A stretch of 64,000 bases of DNA from DUPU01 sp050952465 (lineage in GTDB: Bacteria; Bacillota; Dehalobacteriia; Dehalobacteriales; Dehalobacteriaceae): NCBI GenBank assembly GCA_050952465.1, contig JBMNKZ010000006.1, positions 1 to 64,000 on the forward strand. Direction: 5' to 3'. Positions 25,112 through 34,489 of the stretch are shown piece after piece. The notes below the pieces were generated by a model. The model did not search any database, was not told the DNA's origin, and saw only the letters and a list, made by a program, of their open reading frames with translations. How positions within the stretch are numbered: the first letter of the stretch is position 1; every line of letters starts with the position of its first letter. The position numbers were made by a program, and so were the translations under genes.

Positions 25112-25219
25112 TTAATTCTGCAATAAAAACTTAACAATAACTGTTGTTAATGCAAGGAACCAACCGGTAACTATCAAAGCCATTAGTCCAAATAAACATT
25201 GATAGCATTGGTTAGCCAT
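25112..25219 (-). CDS. Small single-span membrane protein
   Basis: 35 aa: MANQCYQCLFG, then a hydrophobic helix (LMALIVTGWFLALTTVIV) and a short KFLLQN tail. AAAGGAGGTCTAACCC gives a near-perfect ribosome site 5-9 nt before ATG. The CxxC at residues 5-8 before the helix is notable. Function unknown; it could be a small toxin-like or regulatory membrane peptide. Confidence 0.6.
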   Translation of the reverse strand: MANQCYQCLFGLMALIVTGWFLALTTVIVKFLLQN

Positions 25220-25430
25220 ATGGGTTAGACCTCCTTTCGTCTTTGTTTTCTTAGTGTAGCTTTTCCCGCAACACAGTAATTATACCATTTAGTAAAAATT
25301 ATTTTAAAATGCTTTTAGTGTTATAAATTTATTTTATCACCTGTAGTTTTCATATTAACACATAATTTTAGAATTTAACCTAATCAAGATAGTTCCTAGC
25401 ATTAGTAATGGTGATACTTTGATTGATAAT

Positions 25431-25461
25431 AAAAAAAGCAGCCTATTTAAGGCTGTTTTTT
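25431..25461 (-). terminator. Bidirectional terminator at the end of hicB
   Basis: AGCAGCCT ATTTA AGGCTGTT with A7 on one side and T6 on the other; it overlaps the last hicB codons. Confidence 0.7.
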
Positions 25462-25902
25462 CATCTTATACGAAGGATAGTCTGTAATATTTAAGCGTTT
25501 TTTTAATGCATTTTGCAATTCGTATGAGTAACTCAAATTCTCTTGATCGGATATAGTTTTTAACCAGCGAGGAATAGTAACAGTCACAGTAACAGATTTG
25601 TTTGACATTTTATCACGAAAAACAGGCATCCAAGCTTCAATTAATGCAGGTATTTGGTTCTTGTTTAATTTTAGACCTGATAATTTAGAAGGTTCAGGAA
25701 TTAAATCTCTATCCTCTTCCATACCATAAAGATGAAGTTGCAAAGCCTCTTTTGCCATAGATAAAGCTTCTTCCTCTGTGCCACCGCAGGTAAGACAACC
25801 TGGTAGATCAGGAAACTCAACAGTTATACCTTCGCTTTCAACAGTAAGAATGGCAGGAAAAATATATCTATCTTTTAAGCTATGCATAATTAAATCCTCC
25901 AA
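25447..25902 (-). CDS. hicB: HicB-family antitoxin
   Basis: 151 aa. N-terminal RNase H-like fold typical of HicB (FPAILTVESEGITVEFPDLPGCLTCGGTEEEALSMAKEALQ around residues 12-52). The C-terminal part (VTVTIPRWLKTIS...) is a DNA-binding helix-turn-helix/RHH-like tail. It neutralises HicA and autoregulates the pair. It lies 43 nt downstream of hicA. Confidence 0.9.
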   Translation of the reverse strand: MEDLIMHSLKDRYIFPAILTVESEGITVEFPDLPGCLTCGGTEEEALSMAKEALQLHLYGMEEDRDLIPEPSKLSGLKLNKNQIPALIEAWMPVFRDKMSNKSVTVTVTIPRWLKTISDQENLSYSYELQNALKKRLNITDYPSYKMKKQP

Positions 25903-25945
25903 TTAATTTAAATTTATATTAATAAAGCAAGCGGAGCTGGAGCTG

Positions 25946-26137
25946 TCATTTCAGCCCCGCTTGTTTAAAGATACTAAGTATAAGATGTGGCGGTAGACTC
26001 TTTCGAGGATGGGGAACTGTAACTTTTCCAGGCTTAGTTCGGTGAACAAGTTGAATGTGTGAGCCTACTTGATTTTTTATCTGCCAGCCATCGTCATTTA
26101 GTATTTTTATAATTTCTTTTGACGAATAGTTTTTCAT
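25946..26137 (-). CDS. hicA: HicA-family mRNA interferase toxin
   Basis: 63 aa, a double-stranded-RNA-binding-like fold with the catalytic His in QVGSHIQLVH (about H27) and the usual GKVTVPHPRKSLPPHLILSIFKQAGL end. AAGGGGGG precedes ATG 26137. It cleaves mRNA when HicB is degraded. The gene appears intact. Confidence 0.9.
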   Translation of the reverse strand: MKNYSSKEIIKILNDDGWQIKNQVGSHIQLVHRTKPGKVTVPHPRKSLPPHLILSIFKQAGLK

Positions 26138-26274
26138 TTACGTCCCCCCTTATGGTAAATAATTGTAACAAATATAATTATATGTGTCAAGACCTTGTAG
26201 CATGGAAAGGGACGTTTCGTTAGCCGCATTCCATGCCACAACAAAGGAAGGTTAGAAGGTTGGGGGATATAAGG

Positions 26275-26505
26275 ATGAAGTATCAGGAACTGGATGAAAA
26301 AACAAAACCGGGGACTTCGGTGCCAAGCACCAAAATCATACTTATTTATACCTTACTTGTGGGTTTTACATATCTTTACTTAATTCTATTTCTTAAGATA
26401 CCCCAATATTCTGTCAATAAAGCATCGTATTTATATCCACAGAATGCCGCACTTGTATCAAATAAATATTGGATTAGATATGGCTACGGAATATATTCAG
26501 TATAA
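26275..26505 (+). CDS. Hypothetical membrane-associated protein
   Basis: 76 aa from ATG 26275 (GGGGGATATAAGG upstream). One hydrophobic segment (IILIYTLLVGFTYLYLILFL, residues ~20-40) and a Tyr/Asn-rich end. I do not recognise a family. It lies in an AT-rich island and may be a remnant. Confidence 0.4.
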   Translation: MKYQELDEKTKPGTSVPSTKIILIYTLLVGFTYLYLILFLKIPQYSVNKASYLYPQNAALVSNKYWIRYGYGIYSV

Positions 26506-26960
26506 TAACAAATATTGATAGAGTTATATAAATTATTGTTTCGCTTTTTCATACGTTTATTGCTATATAGATGCAATTATTTTTTCTATAGTCGAATATA
26601 TGTAGTAGAATAATTCTTTCCATTGCTTATGCTAATTTATTATTTTGCGCCGCTTTTGGTTTTTTCAGTATTAATAATATTAATACCATTTTATAAAGTA
26701 ATTTTATGCATAGAAAAGTCTGCATTAAATTGAAAGGTAATTTGCGTTTAAATAAGGGCGTGATTTTTATTGCGAAAAATTAAAACCAATAAGCGTACGT
26801 TTTAAAGTGTAATGTTTAGGTTTTCAGTAATAGAAAATAGTAAAGAAGTATAAGTAATTGACTTTACTAATAATATAAAAACGGCTTAAAGACAATAAGG
26901 TTAATAACATATTGCAAAAATATATACACAGGCCAACGAGAGGCGACAACAAAATATGAA
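26506..26960. other. AT-rich intergenic, possible membrane-protein remnant
   Basis: About 450 bp. A ~34-codon hydrophobic frame from ATG 26629 (YYFAPLLVFSVLIILIPFY) has no ribosome site and looks like the tail of a degraded membrane protein. Nothing else recognised. Confidence 0.3.
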
Positions 26961-26989
26961 TTGACTATTGGGAGGAAATTTTATATAAT
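26961..26989 (+). promoter_or_regulatory. SigmaA promoter
   Basis: TTGACT, 17 nt, TATAAT, with the next gene starting 28 nt downstream of the -10. Confidence 0.75.
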
Positions 26990-27016
26990 TAATATTGATG
27001 AAAGGAGATGATAAAT

Positions 27017-27418
27017 TTGGAATATAACTTTATGTGGAGCACTCCAACATCTGGAGCACCAATAGTATCTTTTGCATCTTACGGGATTACTTTTAATAGT
27101 TCTGTAATAGAAATTTTGAATCGTCCTGAAAAAATAATGGTTGGATTTGACGCAAAAAATAAGGTTGTTGGGATAAAGCCAACGGATAGTTCCAATATAA
27201 AGGGTTTCCCATTTGCAGAAAGAGAAAGAAATGGATATGTGCGAATAGGAAATAAGGATTTTATAAAATATATTTCCGCTAAGTTACAAATAGATTTTCA
27301 AAAGGCTGTCAGATTTGTGGCTGAATGGGATGAGGAAAATAAGATATTAATAGTTGATCTATCAAAACCAATGGAAGGAGCTGAGAACACGGAAGAAGAA
27401 TATTTTGAAAATGAATAA
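27017..27418 (+). CDS. Conserved-looking hypothetical protein
   Basis: 133 aa from TTG 27017. AAGGAG at 27002-27007 has proper spacing only to this TTG; the in-frame ATG at 27008 abuts the ribosome site. The sequence is regular and soluble (FMWSTPTSGAPIVSFASYGI, then strand-rich VVGIKPTDSSN), ending in an acidic tail. I cannot name a function. Its own promoter and monocistronic layout suggest an independently regulated accessory gene. Confidence 0.6.
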   Translation: MEYNFMWSTPTSGAPIVSFASYGITFNSSVIEILNRPEKIMVGFDAKNKVVGIKPTDSSNIKGFPFAERERNGYVRIGNKDFIKYISAKLQIDFQKAVRFVAEWDEENKILIVDLSKPMEGAENTEEEYFENE

Positions 27419-27504
27419 AAAAAAGAGCCAGTTTTCCCTGGCCATTATATAGATTACCGGTCCATCCGGCATGGATCAAAATATAATCCTATTTGTAAGC
27501 TACC

Positions 27505-27530
27505 CAATACAATGTTGCCGCATTGTATTG
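27505..27530. repeat. Perfect 10 bp inverted repeat
   Basis: CAATACAATG, 6 nt, CATTGTATTG with no T-run. It lies ~60 nt upstream of a small ORF, so it may be an operator or an mRNA hairpin. Confidence 0.5.
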
Positions 27531-27588
27531 TACATCAAGGATTCTATTCTTAACCATACTAGCCGGAGAATAGGAGGTAACCTGTTAC

Positions 27589-27738
27589 ATGAAAATATTT
27601 ACAAGCTTCATTACATTAAAAAATGGACGCAAATTATCAGCTAAGGAAGTTGGTCTAAATGCGTTCTGTTTTGAAGTTACTAAAGAAGAAAATGAAACCT
27701 ATTTAAAGAAGAAAAAGCTTAATAAAAAAGTTTCCTAA
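27589..27738 (+). CDS. Small hypothetical protein
   Basis: 49 aa, ATG 27589 behind TAGGAGGTAA (good spacing). A short beta-like N-terminus (MKIFTSFITLKNGRKL, AKEVGLNAFCFEV) and a Lys-rich end. No family recognised. A strong ribosome site argues that it is real. Confidence 0.5.
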   Translation: MKIFTSFITLKNGRKLSAKEVGLNAFCFEVTKEENETYLKKKKLNKKVS

Positions 27739-28041
27739 AAAAAATGGAGTAGGTAGCGCTCCACTATTTAATGTTTCCAGTAAAAGAAAAAATATACTAA
27801 TATTTAAAATAATACATATTATATTCGCTTTAATTTTAAAATTTCCTTCTGAAAATTTATTTTTATATCTTTTTTATAATAAGCTTTATGATGCTGTGTT
27901 AAAAAATTTCCAATACGTGCAGAAGGGAAGATTATATTTAGGATACTTTTGTCATAATATCATTCTTCAAAAAATGTAATAAAAATCGGCGTTTAATGCT
28001 ATATCAGAAAAAAAGAGAAATGTGAAGGGGGTCAATAAAAA

Positions 28042-28245
28042 ATGGATAAAGTAAATGGAATACATTTATATGTTAGTATAAAAAATATCCTGGATATTAT
28101 TAAACAGGAAGAAGAAAAAGATGAAGATTTAAAAAGAACTATTCATAGACTCCAGACGTATTTTGTTGGGTTTTCGAAAGTTATGATACTATGTCAAGAA
28201 AATAGACACAGATTTTTCTACCGCGCTGTCGCTTGGTGGCTAAAG
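28042..28245 (+). pseudogene. Hypothetical gene truncated by the insertion sequence
   Basis: ATG 28042 with GAAGGGGGTC upstream. About 67 native codons (MDKVNGIHLYVSIKNILDII, KRTIHRLQTYF) run straight into the left end of the IS at 28246; the following codons to 28281 are IS sequence. No family recognised. Confidence 0.5.
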
Positions 28246-28507
28246 TGTCCCCTTTGTCAAGACACAAATTTCAAAATCTAAATGTGCCAGATATCCCCAT
28301 TTCATAACCTTGTTCGTCCCGTTTCATTTTTTTGATTTGTTCACATAAGCAGCCGCCTGCGATTAGCAGGTTGCCTTGAGTTTGGGGCTGGCAAATGGTA
28401 TGCTTGCACGATTTGCGGGGGAGATATCAGTTTCATTCATAACCTCATCCCGCCCGCATCGCATCTTTACACCATTTGCCGGACACAAAGTCAAGGTCGG
28501 CGGTCAA

Positions 28508-29392
28508 TTACGCTGCATGTCCCAGGTTGGTATAAGCTAAATAAGGGGTAAGATAATCCAATGACTGGTGTGGCCTGTCCATGTTGTATTCTTGTACATA
28601 TGCCCCTATACCAGCTCTTAACTGTTTAGGATTTTGATATTCATTAATGTAAATATTGTCACATTTTAAGCTTCTAAACCAGCGCTCGATGATAACGTTA
28701 TCCACCCATCTTGCTTTTCCATCCATGCTTTGGCGGATGCTTTCCTGTCGTAGGAATCCGGTATAATCCTCGCTGGTAAATTGACTTCCCTGATCTGAAT
28801 TGATGATTTCAGGTCTTCCATGTACTGCAATTGCCTTCTTTACCGCTGCTAATACAGGAGCCGTATCTAACGTATCCGATAGCTCCCATCCTACGAGATA
28901 CCGGCTGTACCAGTCTATAATAGCAGTTAAATACATATGGCTTTTGCCCATTTTAATGTAAGTGAGATCAATTGCCCATACCTGATTAGGCCTGGTAATG
29001 GCAATATTCCTCAGCAGATACGGGAATACCTTATGTTCTTTGTTACGTTTGGAGAGATTAGGCTTCGGATAGATGCAGTATATACCCATTTCTTCCATAT
29101 ATCGTCGAATCAGTTTCCGGCCGATTCGGATGCCTTCATTCTGAAGCTTACTTTTAAGCCGTCTCACTCCCAAATAACACATTTTGGTATGCCAGTAGTC
29201 AATTCGGCTTTTTACCAGCTCCTCATACTCCGTATTTCCTGTAGCAGGTGTATAATAAACGCTGGTTCGATTAATGCCCAGTATTTTACATTGCGCTTTT
29301 ATAGTTAGCTTAGAATGGTGGCTTATTAAACCTTTTTTCGTAGTCTGGTCCAAACATTTCAACAGATTTTTTTTTAAGCCACTCATTCTCAA
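28508..29392 (-). CDS. IS3-family transposase OrfB (DDE integrase domain)
   Basis: Carries the HTH_21-like region followed by the rve integrase core. The catalytic triad is seen in WAIDLTYIK (D), INSDQGSQF (D) and NVIIERWFRSLK (E), and the end DRPHQSLDYLTPYLAY is typical of the family. It is normally made as an OrfAB fusion by -1 slippage on the nine-A run in the overlap (29367-29375). Apparently intact. Confidence 0.93.
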   Translation of the reverse strand: MRMSGLKKNLLKCLDQTTKKGLISHHSKLTIKAQCKILGINRTSVYYTPATGNTEYEELVKSRIDYWHTKMCYLGVRRLKSKLQNEGIRIGRKLIRRYMEEMGIYCIYPKPNLSKRNKEHKVFPYLLRNIAITRPNQVWAIDLTYIKMGKSHMYLTAIIDWYSRYLVGWELSDTLDTAPVLAAVKKAIAVHGRPEIINSDQGSQFTSEDYTGFLRQESIRQSMDGKARWVDNVIIERWFRSLKCDNIYINEYQNPKQLRAGIGAYVQEYNMDRPHQSLDYLTPYLAYTNLGHAA

Positions 29393-29660
29393 TAGTGAGT
29401 TGGCCGACTTTTGCCATTAGTTCCTGTTTCTCTATCATTTGTTCTTTTTGTTGTCGTTTTTGCTCTTTTTCCAGTCTGCTGCCAGAGAACGCTTTAGATG
29501 CGTTTTCAATAAACTCTTTTTTCCAGTTACGCAACTGGTTCGGACTTATATCATGTTCCTTTGCCAGCTCGTTTAGTTGCTTTTCTTCTCGTAGCACTTC
29601 TAATACAATTCTTGTCTTAAACTCGGCTGTAAATTGTCTTTTTTGCATTTTTTGAACCAC
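29310..29660 (-). CDS. IS3-family transposase OrfA
   Basis: 116 aa with an N-terminal helix-turn-helix (RQFTAEFKTRIVLEVLREEK, LAKEHDISPNQLRNWKKEF) and a leucine-zipper-like C-terminus. It overlaps OrfB by ~80 nt. It binds the IS ends. Confidence 0.92.
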   Translation of the reverse strand: MVQKMQKRQFTAEFKTRIVLEVLREEKQLNELAKEHDISPNQLRNWKKEFIENASKAFSGSRLEKEQKRQQKEQMIEKQELMAKVGQLTIENEWLKKKSVEMFGPDYEKRFNKPPF

Positions 29661-29739
29661 TCTCCGTCCGGCAGTTTTCTGCCTTTATTATATCAGGTTC
29701 ATTTAGTTTTGTAATTTCGTGTCTTAATCTATGGGTACA

Positions 29740-30781
29740 TTATATCCAAACAGGAATTATGCAGGGTAACAACAATAATTGTTTCTTACCAAACAAACCT
29801 ATTACCAGGGCAGAAATGGCTATTTTATTAGATCGGATTGATGGTAAGGTAGCAGAAAAAGATAATAAAGATGAAGCTACTGGAAAAATAAAGTCCGTAG
29901 ATGAAGATGAAATTACCATCATAAAAAATGGTAAGAGCCAGGAATACGACTTCTCTGACGACGTGACAGTATACATAGACGGCAAAGCTGCTGACGTGGA
30001 AGATTTGGAAAGAGGACTTTTTGTCAAACTCATTCTTGACAAAGAGGGAGAGGTAGTATTTGTTAAGGCTCAAGATACAGAGGATAGTGAATTTTCAGGA
30101 GAAATCTCTCAGATTGTTTTAGGCAAAAACGCTCAATTTACTATAGATACCGGTTCCAAAGAGCAAATATTTAAAGTAGATAGTGATACAGAAATCAAAA
30201 AGGACGGCAAGGAAATCTTTTTAAATGAATTAGAAATCGGCTGGACTGTAACCGTAGAAGCTAAAAAGGGTGTGGCATTAGAGGTCTATGTCGAAGATGA
30301 AAAAGATGAAGACGAAGTTGATAAGGATGAAGAAGTAGAGTATGAAGGTACTATCAGGGGCGTAGATGTTGATGATGAAACTATCAGCTTGAAAAATGAT
30401 GAGGGAGACCGATACACTTTTGATGTTGATGAAGATGCTAAAATCACTTTAGATGGTAAATCCGCAGATTTGGCAGATTTAAAACGGGGATTCAAAGTAG
30501 TAATCACGGTTGTTGACGATGCAGCTGTAGAAATTGAAGCTGAATCGGTAGAAGAAGAGTTTACCGGAGAGATTGTTGCTATTACCTTAACAGGCCAGGA
30601 TACTATTATCATTGAGACTGAAGATGAGGATGAATATGTGTTTGATGTCACTGAGGACACGGTAATAAAATTAAACGGAGAATCCGCGGACATTGATGAT
30701 TTGGAAAAAGGAGACCGGGTAGAGATTACTGCCCGACAGGGAGAAGCTTTGAAGGTTGATGCCGAAAGACCGGAAAAATAA
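29740..30781 (+). pseudogene. S-layer homology protein, N-terminus removed by IS
   Basis: Reading straight out of the IS end the frame gives YIQTGIMQGNN, then FLPNKPITRAEMAILLDRI, the end of an SLH cell-wall anchoring repeat. It is followed by about four ~75-residue beta-rich repeats (GKIKSVDEDEITI..., GEISQIVLGKNAQFTI..., GTIRGVDVDDETISL..., GEIVAITLTGQDTII...). The signal peptide and most SLH repeats are gone. The longest start is ATG 29759 (340 aa). Very acidic. It would have been a cell-surface protein. Confidence 0.8.
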
Positions 30782-30845
30782 AGATCAGTAGGTACAGCTG
30801 ATAAGTGTACTAATAACTACAGGTTTGTTTCGACATTTGTGGAAA

Positions 30846-30882
30846 GAAATGAGGAAAATATAAAATTTTCCTCATTTTTTTT
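30846..30882 (+). terminator. Terminator after the SLH gene
   Basis: AAATGAGGAAAAT and ATTTTCCTCAT arms (11-12 bp) with T8. Confidence 0.85.
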
Positions 30883-31039
30883 AAACATTACTTAATAAAT
30901 TGAAACAAAAATATGATAGAATACGTCTAAATGATTATATAAATAAAAACATAGCAAAGTTTTGTCGTAAAGGGGTGGTAATAAATAACTAAATAAAAAT
31001 TATTTAGCAACAATGGACAAGCCTGAAGGAGTTGATGGA

Positions 31040-32671
31040 TTGAAACAAAGGAAATTTATTAGGGGAATTGCCCTTATCATTATGATCATGTGTTTTTTTA
31101 ATTTGATATTTGCCTATCCCGGATATGCTGAGAGTAAGACTGTAAGCCTGCGAATAGACGGCAATTTTGTGAATCTTGATGTCCTTCCCTATATTGACAG
31201 TCAAAACCGGACAATCGTCCCTTTGCGTTTTATTGGGGAAGAACTTGGCTATAGCTTTGCTTGGGATCCCCAAACGAAGCAGGTAGCCTTTACCGGAGCA
31301 GGCAACTTAATCCTTCTTACGGTAGGGAGCCGGGAAGCTATTGTCAATGGGAGTAAAAAACTTTTAGATACAGAAGCGGTTGTAAAAAACGGCAGAGCGA
31401 TGGTTCCGTTGCGCTTTGTGCTGGAGAACCTGGGCGTTAAGGTGAATTATGATTCCTCATCCAATGTGGTTAATATTATCACAAAAGATGGCGGAAGCAA
31501 TCAAGAGCCATTAATTAAGACTGCTGTGGTTTCGGAAAATGTTGTTAATGTAAGAAGCGGGCCGGGAACTACATATTCAATAATTACCAAGGTAAAAAAA
31601 GGAGATACCTATCAAGTTTTATCCCAAAGCAGTGACTGGTATCAAATCGCCATCAATGATGAAACTCCAGGCTGGGTAGCCGGCTGGTTGGTTACCATTC
31701 GTACGGAAACCAGTGGGGCATCAAGAAGCGAAGAACCTGGGGAAGGCAGAGATCCCGAAATTGTTCCGGAAAAGATCGTTTATATTGATGATGTGGATGT
31801 AGATGTTTCGGACGGGGAAGTTTACTTTACTGTTTCAGGGGATGAAAAGCTAAATTATACCGTTTTTAGTTTGGACAATCCAAGACGGCTGGTCGTTGAT
31901 TTTTTTAACAGTATTTTAGAAAGCAAAGAAGACGGTGAAGAGAGTTTTGAGTTAGACACAGAACTGGTCAAAGGTCTACGGATGGCCCAATATGCCGAAA
32001 ACCAAGTGCGGATTGTGGCAGATGTAACTGCCCCGGCTGGCCTGACTGTTGTTACCAATAAATCTAATGAGATTACTTTTAAAATTGGTGAACCCAGTAT
32101 TGTAGGAAAGACCATTGTCCTTGATCCGGGGCATGCCAGTATTCAACCAGGGGGATGGGCTGATCCCGGGGCAGTGGGGCCGTCAAATCTTTATGAAAAA
32201 GATGTAGTATTGGATATTGCCCAAAAAGTACGTTCCCTTTTACAGGCAAAAGGAGCAAATGTACTGATGACCCGTACTGGTAATACTACCTTGACTCTAG
32301 GGGGCAGGGCTGATGTGGCCAATAAAAACGGGGCGGATATTTTTGTTTCCATTCATACCAATGCCAATACCAGCAGAGCTATTAACGGCACATCTACTTA
32401 TTTTTATGGCGGTGTGAGCGGACAATATGAAGCCCGGCAAAAGCTGGCTAAATCTATCCAGCAAGAATTGGTTAAGTCTGCCCAAAGAAGAAATATCGGA
32501 GTCTTACAGGCGTCTTTTGCTGTACTAAGATACACAAAGGTTCCCTCTGTCCTGGTGGAAACAGCTTTTATCTCAAATTATGAGGAGGAAAAACTGTTAG
32601 CAGATCCCGAGTTTCGGCAAAAGCTGGCCCAAGGAATTGCTCAAGGAATTGAAAATTACTTTGCCTATTAA
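31040..32671 (+). CDS. Cell-wall amidase with stalk, SH3b, AMIN and Amidase_3 domains
   Basis: About 543 aa. Start TTG 31040 is chosen: GAAGGAG at 31025-31031 gives 8 nt spacing and a clean signal peptide follows (basic KQRKFIRG, then hydrophobic IALIIMIMCFFNLIFA). In order: copper-amine-oxidase-N-like stalk domain (residues ~35-150, VPLRFIGEELG and VPLRFVLENLG), bacterial SH3 (~165-230, VNVRSGPGTTYS), AMIN (~255-350), and Amidase_3 (~360-540) with zinc ligands in VLDPGHAS and SIHTNA and the Glu in VLVETAFISN. It cleaves stem peptides from peptidoglycan outside the cell. Confidence 0.93.
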   Translation: MKQRKFIRGIALIIMIMCFFNLIFAYPGYAESKTVSLRIDGNFVNLDVLPYIDSQNRTIVPLRFIGEELGYSFAWDPQTKQVAFTGAGNLILLTVGSREAIVNGSKKLLDTEAVVKNGRAMVPLRFVLENLGVKVNYDSSSNVVNIITKDGGSNQEPLIKTAVVSENVVNVRSGPGTTYSIITKVKKGDTYQVLSQSSDWYQIAINDETPGWVAGWLVTIRTETSGASRSEEPGEGRDPEIVPEKIVYIDDVDVDVSDGEVYFTVSGDEKLNYTVFSLDNPRRLVVDFFNSILESKEDGEESFELDTELVKGLRMAQYAENQVRIVADVTAPAGLTVVTNKSNEITFKIGEPSIVGKTIVLDPGHASIQPGGWADPGAVGPSNLYEKDVVLDIAQKVRSLLQAKGANVLMTRTGNTTLTLGGRADVANKNGADIFVSIHTNANTSRAINGTSTYFYGGVSGQYEARQKLAKSIQQELVKSAQRRNIGVLQASFAVLRYTKVPSVLVETAFISNYEEEKLLADPEFRQKLAQGIAQGIENYFAY

Positions 32672-32689
32672 GGATATCGGTGTAATGAA

Positions 32690-32719
32690 GAAGTTGATTT
32701 TGTTCAGCTTCTTTTTTTT
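32690..32719 (+). terminator. Terminator after the amidase gene
   Basis: GAAGTTGA with TCAGCTTC, T8. Confidence 0.8.
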
Positions 32720-32791
32720 AAGTTATTTTTCTTTGGGGTTAAGGTATACTAATCAGAAATAAGAAAAAATTTTAGCGGAGGTGTACTAGTT

Positions 32792-33730
32792 TTGAAAAAA
32801 AGGACAGTTTATGGGATATTACTCCTGATGTTGCTTATAATTATTTCCGGTTGTGCCAACAAATCTCCCTCGCCACAAGGAGAAGAAACAAAAAATGAAA
32901 AGGTGGAAAAAATCAAACTCTATTTTGGTGACGCCAATAATGAAAAAATGGTCACGGAGGAAAGAGAAATTTCTTTTGCTTCGGAAGATGACAAATATAA
33001 AGTAATTTTGGAAGAGTTAATCAAAGGGCCTGAGGATGAGAACCTTAGGGCTAATATTTCAAAAAACACGAAGGTATATGGCACGATCAAACAAGAATCA
33101 AAGTTAATTGTAAATTTAAGTAAAGAATTTAATCAGTTCGGCGGTAGTGTAGCAGAAATTATTGCCGTTGGTTCCGTAGTAAATACCCTTACTGAACTGG
33201 ATGATCTTAAAGAGGTAAAAATCCTGGTGGCAGGGGAAGAATTAATAGGGCCAAGGGGAGAACCCCGGGGCTTTATGACCTCTTTTCAGGTAGAGCCGGA
33301 CAACAAAACGGAGACTTCGGATGTCACCCTTTATTTTAGCAATAAAAATGCCGATAAGTTAACAGGGGAAGTAAGAAAAATCGCTGCATCCCCTGAAGGA
33401 AACAGAGAGGACTTTATCAAAAAAGTGTTAGAAGAGTTAATTGTCGGTCCGAAGGAAAGTGAACATTATCCGACTATTCCCAAAGAAGTGGTGGTCATAT
33501 CCGTGAAAATTGACAATGGAATCGCAGTGATAGATTTTTCCGAAGAAATGCATACCAAGCATTGGGGCGGAGCAGCCGGTGAATCCATGACCATTAATTC
33601 TATTGTTAATACCTTAACTGAATTTGATTTTATTCAAAAAGTTAAAATTATGGTCAACCAAAATCCCCTGGCTATAGAACATACAATCTTGGAAGATCCT
33701 GTAGAAAGAAATGAATCTGTGATTGAGTAG
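32792..33730 (+). CDS. GerMN-domain lipoprotein
   Basis: 312 aa. Lipoprotein signal peptide with the lipobox IISGC (Cys ~21). Two GerMN domains in tandem (about 42-165 and 175-300), both with the EELIKGP / EELIVGP and VNTLTE.D motifs. GerM-type proteins act at the outer face of the membrane in spore-coat and cell-wall assembly. TTG start behind GCGGAGGTG. It follows the amidase, so the two probably serve envelope remodelling. Confidence 0.9.
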   Translation: MKKRTVYGILLLMLLIIISGCANKSPSPQGEETKNEKVEKIKLYFGDANNEKMVTEEREISFASEDDKYKVILEELIKGPEDENLRANISKNTKVYGTIKQESKLIVNLSKEFNQFGGSVAEIIAVGSVVNTLTELDDLKEVKILVAGEELIGPRGEPRGFMTSFQVEPDNKTETSDVTLYFSNKNADKLTGEVRKIAASPEGNREDFIKKVLEELIVGPKESEHYPTIPKEVVVISVKIDNGIAVIDFSEEMHTKHWGGAAGESMTINSIVNTLTEFDFIQKVKIMVNQNPLAIEHTILEDPVERNESVIE

Positions 33731-33831
33731 AAAACTTTCACAGGGCCTGGGAAACTTTTCTTGACAACGAACCTCAGTTCGGAATAAAATAGAACAAAAG
33801 AAAGCGCAGTCTGATAATGGGGGGGACGGAC

Positions 33832-34410
33832 ATGCATCATTTTTTCGCTTATCTCTCAAGAATGAAGTTCATTCAACGCTGGGGTCTGATGCGTAATACC
33901 CGGCCGGAAAATATTCAGGAGCACAGTTTGGAAGTGGCCATGATTGCCCATGTTTTAGCGCTCATTAGGAACAAATTTTTTCAAGGGAAGCTAAATCCGG
34001 AAAGAGTTATGGCATTGGCCATATATCATGAGGCGGCAGAGGTAATTACCGGGGATTTGGCTACGCCGATTAAATATTTTAATCCGGAAATTGAGCAGGC
34101 CTACCACCAAATCGAGAAAATTGCCAAAGAAAAACTGTTGAAAATGTTACCGGTAGAGTTAAAAGATGAATATAACCGGCTTTTGTTTATTGAGAAGCAG
34201 GATCGGGACAATTGGCAGTTGGTAAAAGCTGCCGATAAAATTTCTGCTTATCTTAAATGTGTGGAGGAATTAAAGGGGGGAAACCAGGAGTTTTGCAAGG
34301 CGGAAAAATCAATTAAGAAGGAAATAGCTAAAATTAATTTGCCGGAAGTTGAATACTTTATGCATTATTTTGTACCTAGTTTCTCCTTAACCCTGGATGA
34401 GCTTGACTAG
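33832..34410 (+). CDS. HD-domain 5'-nucleotidase, YfbR-like
   Basis: 192 aa from ATG 33832 (GGGGGGGACGG upstream), which gives the family N-terminus HHFFAYLSRMKFIQRWGLMRNTRPENIQEHS. YfbR hydrolyses deoxynucleoside 5'-monophosphates using a metal held by HD residues. The first His (NIQEHS) and the late Asp (AADKISAYLKC) are present. The central HD doublet reads HE (IYHEAAEVITGD), a conservative change at a metal ligand. Likely still metal-binding, activity uncertain. Confidence 0.85.
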   Translation: MHHFFAYLSRMKFIQRWGLMRNTRPENIQEHSLEVAMIAHVLALIRNKFFQGKLNPERVMALAIYHEAAEVITGDLATPIKYFNPEIEQAYHQIEKIAKEKLLKMLPVELKDEYNRLLFIEKQDRDNWQLVKAADKISAYLKCVEELKGGNQEFCKAEKSIKKEIAKINLPEVEYFMHYFVPSFSLTLDELD

Positions 34411-34489
34411 TGTGAAAAAATACATTGAGATAAGTTCCTAGTTATGCCATAATTAGGAGTATAAAAAGATTAAGTTGGGGAGGATGAAA

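Larger units (their letters stand above)
28246..29739 (-). mobile_element. IS3-family insertion sequence
   Basis: About 1.49 kb with imperfect terminal inverted repeats that begin TGTCCCC and TGTACCC and share AAGACAC at the inner end. It encodes orfA and orfB in overlapping frames on the minus strand. No target-site duplication is apparent (AAG on the left, TTA on the right), so one flank may have been deleted after insertion. The left ~250 bp (28260-28505) is non-coding. Confidence 0.8.
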
